Positions 59,001 through 62,650 are shown, counted from the stretch's first letter. The stretch is 64,000 nt of DNA from Brotonthovivens ammoniilytica (GCF_025566885.1 NZ_JAOQJQ010000001.1:310001-374000), one strand, 5' to 3'. Notes: a model not told the origin generated them from the letters alone. A program made the numbers and translations.

Positions 59001-59302
59001 GCGGCATAACGGCTCATGAGACCGGATCTGTTTCAGGTATGATCTGGGATGATCAGAGTTATGATGGTATCAGAGATCCAAAAGAACCCGGTGTTTTTGG
59101 TCTGGAGGTTGTATTAGAGCGTTATTATTACCATGATTCTCAATGGAAGAAAGATGATTCTTTCCGTATGACAGCTAAGACTAATGAGGAAGGCTGGTAT
59201 CACTTTGATGATCTTCCAACCTCTATGCGTATGGAATGGAATGATTCTGGCTGGGAAGAAGAAAAGGATGTATTGCTTTCTTATAAATTGAAATTTGTAT
59301 AA
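38090..59302 (+). CDS. Giant secreted surface protein with SdrD B-like modules, 3'-truncated
   Basis: A single uninterrupted 7,070-codon frame. Signal peptide about residues 1-36 (basic KQKKTKAWKRG, hydrophobic core, VYAAG). Residues 37 to about 4,840 form a long extracellular part rich in Asp, Tyr, Asn and Thr, with DUF11-like beta segments but no domain I can name; a run of tyrosines lies near residue 1,575. From residue 4,850 thirteen SdrD B-like modules follow, each opening with G-x-I-x-G-x-[IV]-W-x-D and a calcium-site-like DYDGIxxxxExG. The last module starts near residue 6,979 and is cut after about 92 residues; there is no sortase signal. The end coincides with the edge of a mobile element, so the original C-terminus is missing. 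AGGAGG precedes the ATG; the promoter is strong. Probably an adhesin or matrix protein. Confidence 0.85.
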   Translation: MKQKKTKAWKRGFCFFLAAVFLLNICLDTMSGIVYAAGNKEAAVPSIGVTFEEKPLSGGDAVSKGTYLVSNDSEIVMTVRYTPNYTDGYVTGAYIKMVLPYLYKDSDGELVISDKKPDDVPEDQLMGVEANISETALGNWTVENSEGERGADGFRRGVLLIRTYNDTVEVSSQPKSFDITLRFFGKLPENESVSVKLGAGYQYYHDENGNQSSYGYDIEPGAANPDGDDSSLRIINLVNSNLLWKPEISLVKTSVLWDKYNYLVYKVKVSNDSEDKSSMIDRYTLIFSTQSDVTSEGRGGVLEKDMMQWEDTKEGPVKNDDYTDAAREKSFIGVPNQGGALIYDVTDFSEEERSEFDLEDFTNLGEALPYNYSSAGVIGVPISGENGKLYPKSAADGKTKYNYREYYIAVPYPNNFRGSLECVSVFRPTIFFGGRDLAWTKDTGNFTGEFIKKKYELQNRKYVLDDDSNEAKDDKSISIGASDSYYLDGFDNTGNVPVFNAVAKDSLPDKMQLDEISVTLNKTKTASSPQLSDWFKTEPIKLEFLNESDKIVEVSVSELGVSPRESTDASGNVTWQYPLGSAVADFLAQEEHKDWKFNRNINFYLKERIEPGETFDGKIAVTGTMPQLYKYVNKLNTEYEHWYYRLATADNPTDGYEVEGGKKASPQEASLTARRAMPLIETYGVFRKDHKDEAGPVNEAQNVPVNEDASAVRYVLGNSSDSKMWPGKLTVGPLVTVEKDGEVHGLFVHELCFSAVLNEHSEVKEIVLTDQNGRTVTLSSSSLQKSGDDLVLKEETWKKADADFETLTSAEIIFKSFDGSVELAQQAFVDFRGVPNKVGDYSADAVWTTQYNVDDIEDDLAEGTAYLSVLKIEPKVTGTANYQDESGNPLTVPNKAEGWYDFIIENKSKSSAKTSEITVDLSSVGNKKDGADVQVQGFDTGKIIIGKSYEQAASIQRIDLFDWDQDPGKDSPKVSFTLQELKDAYEQADGSLVLPRQAYKEITRLKFIRICCDQFFGETTADQEKDTAFHLQIHGNTDWYDTLNAECSFIPKEKIYTEKDIVSGTAAFYVQRPAQGIYSHVIYDDVKEESTVNDENSDNNRMALAVPYDRDFIFRNEIVNETISVLDDVDTTFQLALSKTDGGFHTTSFCIYPEVIKNYREFSGLKLTDINNKEVFLTYHAKEQTFQNETGKVIGSLQSDGFRLTKEQMESELGMDELTELLMTGTGYQITDPKKQYYVDFCGYEDAALGSSEIQTAKSSNYLDGMRDAQAYEVEAKDDVLTYVSKMYFDTIITAGYNDNETDRKFSKVSTPLEDVRTQHNKSGGSFGDNSELEIGYKALGSFMIDFRQYLNTGSSLPDGASRQEHQTFSYVKPQSLNTAATVNMKVDLPYQSFEAYYLKIDPRAKDYINSITTIRKDGTKEVLEREELKYSAQETNDQGAFCRVNLMKADSDTRFTSKEEDFYRTPESYEKKDPENPVQSVIINLSINQKQSHTEDNTDIANKPDYGTWYLDTDENAKYMFEVSGRYYKMEENPNQNGQVKATATTDLTIGGGRSQERKTSGSSEKSKWSFQDYYYYYVYPYYDSNKTEAPFRSANLKSETYVHVVHDFDRVIKGATTTPGNEYNDKADFGQPNQFLVSFYRNSRYDRYNPDYYYKYQTTGNKNNWYEQDADDWKGKIGYADEVILRDTMPVIRPDSTYQYYGFLAAGLELKPAIAKYLDTMELKLAYVDEAGVRTREKTITVDSSDLKSENGIKTLDFEYAEEDSDSNPVPGTELTEELTDGKLILRPGQFVVGYDIHLKDMMGNGEYNKEVGLKGTPDLNGGSNDTDLIIYGKPYTVKRNDPDADGTNKIQPFTKTDYEEKEYQNIIISEHNNTTYYDTARLMGFLIDFHAGYALDRDADVTPVAITDYEADNETPTNAGFGVKLYNQYNTGDNTGEHQVARVSEAVAKNTFNNYYRLRHIYIPEEFITGDWFRASALNLNINGKAHSVVLEPKLLTVSASKPGCYEIDVEQLIRDNMEQYAVSYANGQTNWETYIKAYVSGFDITFRAVNPTREDSGSVLENGEYLSVDKKNGYAYWYDGIYVDRTEEEFKDNTWTENSTPSFGKNPNTFFHDTEDYYYHRYWSLYNSVTAEFKSVDPNANIYQSTILTNSKKWDYNNVRNLTATMVTNVTRNRIAADGQSEVFAYDNDKNPKSPLEVDKDHLLPYDYVEYTVSFGAEKDSPINLKRPVMNFEVPKGQQLVKWEIISNDTGIPDDKITAVLSGNDGSDKTARPLTDYSLTSNGEPAFYRKLTVTAGETGAEIPKGRTIRLRITTQLTEELKTENSTFESQELDTNIWVTADHSHAYPQYSVEEQSVYGNSSTSKLGQYRTDTDLGGSTKYSRNYKAAEKGGENQIYESRMVNTLKYKDTEAVKVDYKFKDEEYAYDGQKARLLVSGIRNDTLHALDSMTVTLSFLDADGLRGFTLTEKPEISYPKLLADAASKPGIKLEYFCEGADDWTEAEDSASAEFFETVEKIRWTYYEIDAYGTDQKELLFDDVILNGKGKYEDIRPDHSKDSMAEIYNAKIQAQVQHVHHNEETKTVLDSQESVTLDKTADLTETAVYNRDVYRENPQVEFYTQVFDQEDQAEASYKLNKEQKTGYRPNEKMWQKIVLLNQHSAKNGVQTADQGVLLNPVFYDKLPEYLSSEHLESSQFKIRWEDIDGNPKNPDAVLKVEKTRNIREHDYGGWMYYPKSNADTTANKNMKHFSDLKVTEENSKEIDYTVYEMRFQKKDGADVRVEVGDTIEIWYQVQAREDNLPMVYVDEDRDLGTVKDQHPGYFPRNGEYYSYDESVDSNGEAFPFASSGTDGARAITNQNRQMDLDFLLHDIGLSADKNEQVDRWEFLNGSQTRIPGSSQDYSSWRNNYLGNNGVLFDEDINTANYQQNVIYSGDSTNKNTDALPERQTMTNGKNVRDWYQLILAHRTRFGQNWDGMDQNPDQMPVLWSETRLHLNKAWLVGASQFEAGNYQYEATSGDGLTTGFAAHPNYSANKNYYSSDGQDNTYRKLTDDSRITALEYNEDFTIRLHALNYGDWDLDGVEFIYTMPRGIRPKLNAEGQIDGSEVKAQILSTVAGAGKETYTPIEEQDIEVTVLQTPDGADAGYRAPDKEQDPLWNSKVDDTYYAAGENTKDTQPWVLKIVVKKPLTKWFNRGSASGYKIQVEIPGNVYLTNENEHWYDRVTVRPYTAPDSENFYYYQILDYDHWEGAVKDKMRHNQQYGMDYMWYDDWKDAYEYTSGSPNTPYIDGYNIQNNEVQISGSDYMGTVTDNAYTAYGDADKTNLYAQTGTRAVMRKPFVRMWATIGDDVTGNTREDYYTDTEGERNQLNIHVENKYWLDEYAPNAESKYSYQYSKFVHNYEVDGGSRGTLILPVITNILPYGVVPVAKDGTLFSQNNDENAVKELNWTLYQRDLTAGADVKSVIEAPEEKAKYQGVVTYEQVECQDSQGNSTGQTQGRYVVRLIPAADADGSAFEKEARIASQKANIYSIDTFTVSAPEAETDHEGLQSELYKNYQNNRTYVGSKIDGFKYLVDEDIKKSSAETTSFTNPYTVGSYGQFLYNGQIPDARLDAVQKSYTYNKTSYERGNLPDDRLDHTYETNTPLIGALKKYKETDTHQIEDYLSVNNPAVLNDTQKDFNANGQLTYTDWDKTQPLSDQGIMNTLKIRTSVPRLSVEHFAAPDAESLGETQGGSQQEFEYSDSVWYSAKITNSPISDQDYSEKGAVHHSKMVVAFHLPESVQYTGSANWNVENNDQGYMYNNLNDFCLEYYDPVEKKTIMLTQKEMREQGWGVELLNDSSKEWDPASLSRDGQVVTFEITTPKTSGFTDYNSYVAGEKPAGYFPSGSWMNFKIRTRVNQEPETNVMEQPEIWEGYRSQVYATIHDTDGKYALAADGTFAKPDDTGAVTVPAGNYNGYDIKNAEGHAFTEQGQQQCLWNEKQEISDEKDTDDSLIKDYDRDQEYDSNYVTSGSGEIALVKPAASVRLDTSKIRLRVNDPDSDRYIMEDAHVRSAYIMQMRLDQAVNKTAAVNTFIVNYNLPYYGTNEGTSNPADASNGKPMKQTIHKLRSGSWEIPADADVDQESREILEEHLKVYVQVLKKTDPWAETGNYYPGPSDSQEWQTIGKTQGYGLTENAVIDFEKDYKELADSTYQVRWVVKCESFTGEDNTKYSDVQAPVYYPVPAGFRMDIDADGDDSNGKQEMDDIDPERLNRVEAEQNVRDNCAFIELQTAPKNDDDGVNKHTNHFAAAFPQYDDYKFSQTSERARAGFYVDPEVPVVDLTIDTLYFGGSIQKGYQWDSNVIVDTGISKVLKYKVGYESISKEKDPNITQDNVTNPSIAVAVPYVDRLKQEEFQYAEYQIPDADGKYQGDYYLGDLYGNTENGGDKVEHNLDNYTPLWTWYVLNADGSVLMPDELKKDLELKQDPVFVRKAIDMTTNQRTILNFYFEGQLKPGQKLMVEFMVPIEDTDGNAVPTNMLQCKAFGFKKGSFEPHIQPDGSAWNNLGYEYDSNDVNENGSQKDMTITRLSNAITFKSTSSIVQNKTTTTELDSNIDSRAVPVPEGKDYEFKASMINKSSGNSYDELVFYDVLPDTGDYQIKNTDSSTGAKVPRNSKWHGWILPDTIKVVDYQVLPGGSETEEHQVDPSDYEIWVGPMVKQPDGTVRVGDVSDLPTQEELNKKETYDILRSSTAEKSRYFVKLSDIQNLPEGMEKETLVKSIRAVWVQMKDNVSLDANERLKLVFSMHSPLNLPAYPGTVSLSSDETVKDPNLEYNETVAEYSGWNTFVSHWDSDRIENVKAGVYVNAPSGRGYIGSYIWNDADYSGVPDDGEGEYAAEEKTGRIHLKNRTTDLDFDKTKDDPGINGVKVQLLTENGYPCNREGEAVIPEEGHEGHYLLIDEITGQPIQTPSTDHDTVYLHSKHGGPVEFDTESDYYGKDGYYILSNLKPGKYNLKYTFPETYNQYSVTTTELGDTKIPVAVYRDGECVYSGVETGASTVRDLPKDRLVIQTARPVEISAVDEKNFAEYDQKMTSYNVGVGRAYTYGGEVWLDESLVSDGSGGQKIESDGYITPGETPLEDIEVSVYNTKDMSEPCLDGDGNPAVYKTLSDGQYEFRLKPGEEYIIRAKDKSTKETRMLKPTPWTFTNNPLEADSDNDLSKIGKEYETKAFKAEIPFDASGNPVFEDSTEQSFKFNRNIDLGMIHSGRGFLGKFVWEDENYNGIMDASEGGMKDVTVTLESYYYKNNQWYPIPGGSSERTMTTNDAGVYVFDNVMSYYQADGQNYLTGYRMKIDPTVNDKIFKQYGVTHYQANHGVQDSDLDIADGNYYLNDDYIIIAVEADQNSVPENTVSYQGKTYDISDAETILTYDAGFAAYEYSEVEGTIWNDNGSEDHFYNGIMDKDETGLKNVTVYLETYYKKADGTFEKVEKDSAAKRADGTDYEGTQTVKTDDNGGYCFSKVPVFLTIGGEKKLCYYRLRADVPDGYGVTRYQQTAENGALNSDWITNQYAGSENYLTSPDAGDYFLAAQKTDTLKNSPYVLNDGNTSYDIIHKQGDIKEYHGGLLRYPTGDIQGIIWEDRNYDGLRDPGEDVMSGVDVELQSYYYDGSRWKPANEAPITQTSSSTGEYSFENLPTYMEKDGRKYLAGYQLKVNELPSGYGVTLYHQGSDPAKDSDLMAEDLKLVQKGQYLILAKEAVRNQEGNEYPYHSVEVTDSFHDGIVYDFLTGRDISGIDGGMVPYPNGQISGKIWSDANYNGIQDNNETGIEQIKVVLEQYYYVSESSTWEKNPAFSPKDDRTDISGNYQFDDLDTQVTVAGKVYLAGYRLKVDGDSIPDNYGITRYRQGTDRSLDSDLKVDDLFLVRPEEYLIPAGAAEEDTDLDGSRQQLVTVQNADGQSVTYDMLTRADISGQDGGLVAFTEGSIRGLVWEDLNYNGLQDENEAGLTGSTLTLSRFYYDGKTWMKDQGFSDKTTVIRQDGQYEFDGLSTYVQIGSKKYLAGYQLNIDGVLDGYGITRYRQGDDRHKDSDLRADTLSLVRDNEYLITADTATENADGGLYHYTAVGIKDADQNQVVYDMLKSRTYSGQDAGFAPYKKGSITGVIWEDADYDGIREEKEAGYKGLEVVLERYYYDEAAGNWKKDDSFGALTSESDENGRYEFKDLEASIKISGKQCLAGYRLYVEDLPSDRAVTKYWRGEDRGADSNLIASTGSLVRDGEYIPVALVRDEEKPANSSVVDLTDVEGRRVSYDMLTAGVVSGYDGGLSEYDGGSITGVVWEDADYDGIRQEKESGIKDVSVTLERYLLKEGSWEKDETFAEYTVQTGADGSYLFDALDTHCVIDQVKYLYGYRLRTDKDSFPKGSAVTQYRQGERTEADSDLIYETGYLTGEDEYLIPAKKADSESYKDPENIVEGYDVVRGLELSGYDGGLVLFPTGVIRGQVWSDENYDGVQNEKEPGIAGRELTLSRYYYDGKEWKKDSSFQDLKEISRTDGSYEFKELETNVQIDNHVYLAGYQLRVDGVPDGYGITRYRQGDNREKDSDLRADTLSLTRDGEYLVAAGEGTKGEIPDLAQAAVKTADGDEAVYNMLKSRTYSGQDAGFAPYKKGSITGVIWEDADYDGIREEKEAGYKGLEVVLERYYYDEAAGNWKKDDSFGALTSESDENGRYEFKDLEASIKISGKQCLAGYRLYVEDLPSDRAVTKYWRGEDRGADSNLIASTGSLVRDGEYIPVALVKDEEKPANSSVVDLTDVEGRRVSYDMLTAGVVSGYDGGLSEYDGGSITGVVWEDADYDGIRQEKESGIKDVSVTLERYLLKEGSWEKDETFAEYTVQTGADGSYLFDALDTYCVIDGTKYLFGYKVRVELSTIPSGYSVTRYQMGDDSLADSDLIYDSGYLTEKDEYLITAVKADSESVKDPGNVVEGYDIVHGTEIPGCDGGITAHETGSVSGMIWDDQSYDGIRDPKEPGVFGLEVVLERYYYHDSQWKKDDSFRMTAKTNEEGWYHFDDLPTSMRMEWNDSGWEEEKDVLLSYKLKFV
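56426..57210 (+). repeat. Duplicated two-module block, copy A
   Basis: About 785 bases nearly identical to 57953-58737 (offset 1,527 bases, 509 codons). It covers modules 8 and 9. Differences are a few silent or conservative changes such as AGA GAT to AAA GAC. Confidence 0.85.
57953..58737 (+). repeat. Duplicated two-module block, copy B
   Basis: Second copy, modules 11 and 12. Identity breaks at both ends at module-internal points (before the ATGCTGAAATCC segment and after the CACTGGATAC segment), which suggests recombination or gene conversion rather than simple array growth. This part of the gene is also more GC-rich than the 5' two-thirds. Confidence 0.85.
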
Positions 59303-59368
59303 CTAAAATCTCAACTTTCCTTATTTTATGCGACTTGGCGGTATGCCTTGCCACTCTATATGTATCCT

Positions 59369-59415
59369 TTTCCCTTGTTTTTGCCCTTATGAGGTATCTA
59401 CAAGGGAAAGTTTTT
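59369..59415 (+). terminator. Terminator at the element edge
   Basis: A perfect 10-bp inverted repeat (TTTCCCTTGT at 59369 and ACAAGGGAAA at 59400) followed by GTTTTTC on the plus strand. In this direction it would stop host transcripts from the giant gene before they run antisense into int. Confidence 0.6.
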
Positions 59416-59426
59416 CTTATTCGATT

Positions 59427-60725
59427 TTATTCTCCAACCACCTTATCAAGTAGTCGGGCTGAGTTTCGCTTACCTTCTCGGTTAGCGTGTGCATAGACAT
59501 TCATAGTGGTACTTACATCCGAGTGTCCAAGTAATTCCTGTACATCCTTTGGTGCTGCTCCATTTGAGAGCAGGTTTGTGGTATAAGTGTGTCGCAGGGT
59601 GTGGAAGTGGAAATTATCATCAAGCTCCGACAATCGTTTCCTTGCTGTCCTTAAAGCTGTCTCAACCGTTGCAGGGGCTTCGTATGCTCCGTCCGGTCTG
59701 ATACATACAAGGTTAATCTCGTTGTAATCAAGCGGAATGTCCTCTGTGCCATCCAAATGATAAAGCTCATAGTAGATACGATTCTTTTCCTTAACTTCCC
59801 TGTAGTAGTTCCTCTGATAGAGTTCTCCGTAACTGAATACCTGCTTTCTCTGTTCCTTTTTCGCTTTCTTTAAGATGTCAGCGAGCGTATCACAGAAATC
59901 CACGATACGGACTTTCTTTCGCTTTGTCGGACCAATCTCGGTCTTGTGCCTTGCTCCGTTGTAACGGACACTTCTTCGTACTGTCAGATACTGTTCCTCA
60001 AAGTTAATGTCACTCCAAGACAGTCCGCATACCTCTCCAAGTCTAAGACCTGTGTAGTACGCTATCTGTACCGGCAGGACAGCAGGCTTGTTTCTTTCTT
60101 CCAGATACTCCATAAGCGTTTGATACTGCTCTGGTGTAATCGGGTTGATAACCTCTGCATCCTCATCATTATCAGAAAACAAATCCACATCTTCCTCGGC
60201 TTTCCTACGCATTACCACATACTGCATTGGATTGAATGTGATGTACTGCTTTGGAAAGACTGCAAATCGGAAGGACTGTTGCAGGACTGCGTGGAAAGAA
60301 CGGATATAGTCGATGGTGTAACCCTTTGACTTAAAATTTCCTTCCTCACCGCCAAATGCAAGTAAATCCATAAACTTCTGCAAATGCTCCGAAGTGACTG
60401 TCTTTAGTTTTCTGTTTCCGATTGGGTGTTGTTTAATCCTGTTTACTGCCTGTAAATAGTTACCGACTGTACCGTTGCTAAGTGAACCCGTTTTCAAATC
60501 TTCCTCTGCCCATACATCTAGCATCTGTCCGAGTGTGAGGTTGTCCGCTTTGGCTAGAAATTTCTTTGCGTCATAATCCTCCATAGCCTTGCGTAACATT
60601 TTCTCTGTCTCTGATTTGCTCTCCGTACCTGCAAATTCTTTCTGAACCAAGTTACCACTTGCATCCTCCACATAAAAGCGGTAGTACCATTTCTTGCCTT
60701 TCTTCCTTACAGAACCTTTTGCCAT
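59427..60725 (-). CDS. int: Tyrosine recombinase / integrase, Tn916 type
   Basis: Site-specific recombinase that excises and integrates the element. The 432-residue protein has an N-terminal arm-binding domain (MAKGSVRKKGKKWYYRFYVED), a core-binding SAM-like domain (TLGQMLDVWAEEDLKTGSLSNGTVGNYLQAVNRI) and the catalytic domain with Arg in YYTGLRLGEVCGLSW, the HTLRHTYTTNLL box, LGHSDVSTTMNVYAH with the nucleophile Tyr. The start is at 60725 (AAAGGAG ahead), not the ATG at 60752. It is next to the element end and reads toward it, as in Tn916-like elements. About 30 residues longer than Tn916 Int, with an insert around residues 285-345. Confidence 0.94.
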   Translation of the reverse strand: MAKGSVRKKGKKWYYRFYVEDASGNLVQKEFAGTESKSETEKMLRKAMEDYDAKKFLAKADNLTLGQMLDVWAEEDLKTGSLSNGTVGNYLQAVNRIKQHPIGNRKLKTVTSEHLQKFMDLLAFGGEEGNFKSKGYTIDYIRSFHAVLQQSFRFAVFPKQYITFNPMQYVVMRRKAEEDVDLFSDNDEDAEVINPITPEQYQTLMEYLEERNKPAVLPVQIAYYTGLRLGEVCGLSWSDINFEEQYLTVRRSVRYNGARHKTEIGPTKRKKVRIVDFCDTLADILKKAKKEQRKQVFSYGELYQRNYYREVKEKNRIYYELYHLDGTEDIPLDYNEINLVCIRPDGAYEAPATVETALRTARKRLSELDDNFHFHTLRHTYTTNLLSNGAAPKDVQELLGHSDVSTTMNVYAHANREGKRNSARLLDKVVGE

Positions 60726-60808
60726 AATCGTTTCTCCTTTCGATATCGGCAATCGGAACTGGTGAAATGCTTCTTGCGTGTAAGTATATCATAGCTCCGT
60801 CTGCCTAT

Positions 60809-61432
60809 CTATACCGAATCGGGATCTTTTTCTGATAAAAGATTGGCTAGTCGATTTTTCGCTGTCTCAGGATTCTTAGAATACAGTCTTACAATATCGC
60901 CCATATCGTTCAATGCGTTGACGGTGTGGGTGATTTCTCTAAGGAACATAATCTCATTGTATTCCTTATTGGATTCAAACCCCATTGTCTGGGCGAGCAT
61001 TTTGTTATCTGTATTTCCTTTGAAATTCTTACAAGCGAACTGGAACGAATCCACGAACAGCTCGTATTCCCGTAACATCAGTAGTAGCAGGTCTTTGGAA
61101 AAATCACTTTCGGACTGTTCCATATCATAAGGGAGCTTATTCAGAATGGAAGTCATCACATCACGAATCTGTAATTCTCTTTTATCCGTAATGTCTGTTT
61201 CGTATTCGTCCGTCTCACCTTTCAGCCATTCCACAGATACATGAAGTGCATCTGCCAGACCTTCTAAGGTCATTTTCTTGGTGTTATCAATCGTTCCTGC
61301 TTCGTATCTCTGAATGGTTGAGGCTGTCACGCCCATTTTTTCAGCGACATAAGGCTGGTTCAATCCTAACTCCTGTCTACGGCTTTTTGCTCTGCTACCG
61401 ATTGTCTTTCGCAATTCTTTATCTTTTAACAT
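60809..61432 (-). CDS. XRE family transcriptional regulator
   Basis: A 207-residue regulator. Residues about 10-70 are a Cro/C1-type helix-turn-helix (RAKSRRQELGLNQPYVAEKMGVTASTIQRYEAGTIDN); the C-terminal 120 residues are helical and unassigned. The start is ATG 61432 with AGGAGG ahead; the longer frame begins at or before the promoter. Its own promoter and that of the excisionase face away from each other across 61464-61582, where ATTGCGTA-type palindromes lie, so it probably represses both. Confidence 0.85.
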   Translation of the reverse strand: MLKDKELRKTIGSRAKSRRQELGLNQPYVAEKMGVTASTIQRYEAGTIDNTKKMTLEGLADALHVSVEWLKGETDEYETDITDKRELQIRDVMTSILNKLPYDMEQSESDFSKDLLLLMLREYELFVDSFQFACKNFKGNTDNKMLAQTMGFESNKEYNEIMFLREITHTVNALNDMGDIVRLYSKNPETAKNRLANLLSEKDPDSV

Positions 61433-61463
61433 ACTTGCGAACCTCCTTTTTCGGTATGTCATT

Positions 61464-61492
61464 ACTATACCACATAACACGATATATTGCAA
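61464..61492 (-). promoter_or_regulatory. Promoter of the XRE gene, overlapped by operator 1
   Basis: On the minus strand: TTGCAA (61492-61487), 17-base spacer, TATAGT (61469-61464) with TGG before it. The palindrome ATTGCAATACGCAAT at 61486-61500 covers the -35 element and so is a likely operator. Confidence 0.7.
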
Positions 61493-61530
61493 TACGCAAT
61501 TCTATAAAAGATGATAGAATTTCGTAAGGC

Positions 61531-61559
61531 TTGACATAGCGTTATAAAAGATATATACT
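61531..61559 (+). promoter_or_regulatory. Promoter of the excisionase gene
   Basis: TTGACA at 61531-61536, 17-base spacer, TATACT at 61554-61559. Operator-like ATTGCGTAACGCAA at 61569-61582 lies just after the expected start site, and a weaker ATTTCGTAAGGC near 61519 lies upstream. Confidence 0.75.
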
Positions 61560-61568
61560 TTAATCAGA

Positions 61569-61582
61569 ATTGCGTAACGCAA
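61569..61582. promoter_or_regulatory. Operator 2 for the XRE regulator (candidate)
   Basis: ATTGCGTAACGCAA shares the half-site arrangement ATTGCGTAnnGCAA with the reverse reading of 61486-61500. Position at about +5 of the excisionase promoter fits repression. Confidence 0.55.
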
Positions 61583-61669
61583 GTTTTAAAAAAGGCTAAT
61601 CCTTTCTTCAAAAAGGAACATCCTCTGATATACAAGACTTGTAATCCTACGCAGGAATGAGGTGATCGA

Positions 61670-61903
61670 ATGACAGAATTAAAGTTTGCTCTCTCCATTG
61701 AAGAAGCTGCCGACTATACAGGTATCGGAAGAAACACTCTTAGAAATCTTGTGGAATGGGAAAAGCTGCCTATCCTTAGAGTGGGAAGAAAAATCTTAAT
61801 CCGCAGGGAACGATTAGACGAGTTTCTGATTCTCAATGAGGGGAAGGATTTACGAGACAGACACGCAGTAAAAGCGGTCAAGGGAACAATGAAAAATGAA
61901 TAA
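61670..61903 (+). CDS. xis: Excisionase, Tn916 type helix-turn-helix protein
   Basis: A 77-residue DNA-binding protein with the MerR/excisionase-like winged helix: FALSIEEAADYTGIGRNTLRNLVEWEKLPILRVGRKILIRRERLDEFL. In Tn916 such a protein works with Int to excise the element. GAGGTGATCGA precedes the ATG. It is divergent from the XRE gene, and separated from int by the regulator, unlike the xis-int order of Tn916. Confidence 0.88.
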   Translation: MTELKFALSIEEAADYTGIGRNTLRNLVEWEKLPILRVGRKILIRRERLDEFLILNEGKDLRDRHAVKAVKGTMKNE

Positions 61904-62041
61904 GGGACAGTCCTAAGACCATCCCTCTGGTATGTATCTGACTAAAAGCCATGATATACCTACACGCAAATAGATTATATCACGGACAAGTCCTCAGATA
62001 CAACCAGAACTTTTGGAAAATGAGGACAAGATGGATGTGAA
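61904..62041. other. Noncoding region after xis
   Basis: No gene seen. GGGACAGTCCTAAGACCATCCCT near the start could form a weak hairpin. It leads into the iteron-like array. Confidence 0.3.
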
Positions 62042-62225
62042 TGGGTGCAATCGTCCACCCAGTTATAGCTTGTTGGTAGGACAAGTCCACCCAAGATGCA
62101 AAAGGTGTTATGAATAGTCCACCCAAGCCAGAAAATGAAGTGGGTGCAACCATCCACCCAAGTGAAGCCGACTGGTAGGACAAGTCCACCCAACTTACAA
62201 AAAGTGCTGTGAGAAGTCATACCAA
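62042..62225 (+). repeat. Iteron-like array, GTCCACCCA at about 32-base spacing
   Basis: GTCCACCCA (once ATCCACCCA) starts at 62053, 62085, 62117, 62152 and 62184, with a degenerate copy at 62217. Spacing is 32, 32, 35, 32 and 33 bases, about three helical turns, so sites face one side of the DNA. Two larger units about 99 bases long begin with TGGGTGCAA at 62042 and 62141, each forming an inverted repeat with the next CCACCCA. GGTAGGACAAGTCCACCC occurs in both. A minus-strand ORF here is only a result of the repeat. Confidence 0.8.
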
Positions 62226-62443
62226 GTGTAGCTATGAAAAAAGCTGTCCGACCTATGACAAAAAGTGTACGCTACTATGATTTTGAGTGTCCAATCTATG
62301 GGGTACATTTTCAAAGAGTTAATAGTAAAAAGCTCTATTAAAATCAAAATGTAATAAAACAATGCACTATTAAAAATGAAATTTAATAGGAACTTTTACT
62401 ACCACTTCCTTGCCAGACACAGTTTAAAAGTAAGCGAAGTAAC

Positions 62444-62650
62444 ACAATGCTATTGTCAGGGCAAAAATGCTAACGAATCGTGCTATTGTTTTTTCGATTT
62501 TAATAGCAGACTTCTACTGTTTCTACGGTTTTTGCTAAAAAGTCTGAATAATAGAACAATGCTATTGTTAAGGCAAAAGTGCTAACGGATTCGTCTATTG
62601 TTTCGCTGATTTTCATAGCAATCTTCTAGCATTTCTGTTAAGAAAAGGGA
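62444..62650 (+). repeat. Tandem imperfect 112-bp repeat with ACAATGCTATTGT
   Basis: Unit 1 starts at 62444 and unit 2 at 62556; both open with the palindrome-like ACAATGCTATTGT and share GGCAAAA, TGCTAACG, CTATTGTTT, ATAGCA and CTTCTA segments in order. AATAG/CTATT half-sites also recur in 62320-62395. No plausible gene is seen. Confidence 0.65.

Larger units (their letters stand above)
52637..59302 (+). repeat. Array of thirteen SdrD B-like module-coding repeats
   Basis: Module starts, by base: 52637, 53339, 53825, 54338, 54908, 55427, 55961, 56483, 57002, 57497, 58010, 58529 and 59024 (the last incomplete). Period is mostly 165-190 codons. Each module ends with a linker of the type YDMLxxxxxSGxDGG. 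Acidic Asp/Asn/Glu at regular places suggest bound calcium, as in staphylococcal SdrD B repeats. Confidence 0.8.

Noticed and set aside
61975..62220. 81-codon ORF on the minus strand rich in Trp, Cys and Gly
   Set aside because: Its repeated protein pattern simply follows the iteron repeats; a second overlapping frame looks equally open and neither has a ribosome binding site.
62042..62225. CRISPR array
   Set aside because: The shared unit is only 9-20 bases, the sequences between are themselves repeated, and no cas genes are present.
62376..62585. 69-codon ORF in the repeat region of the mobile element
   Set aside because: It follows the 112-bp repeats, has no ribosome binding site and no protein-like pattern.
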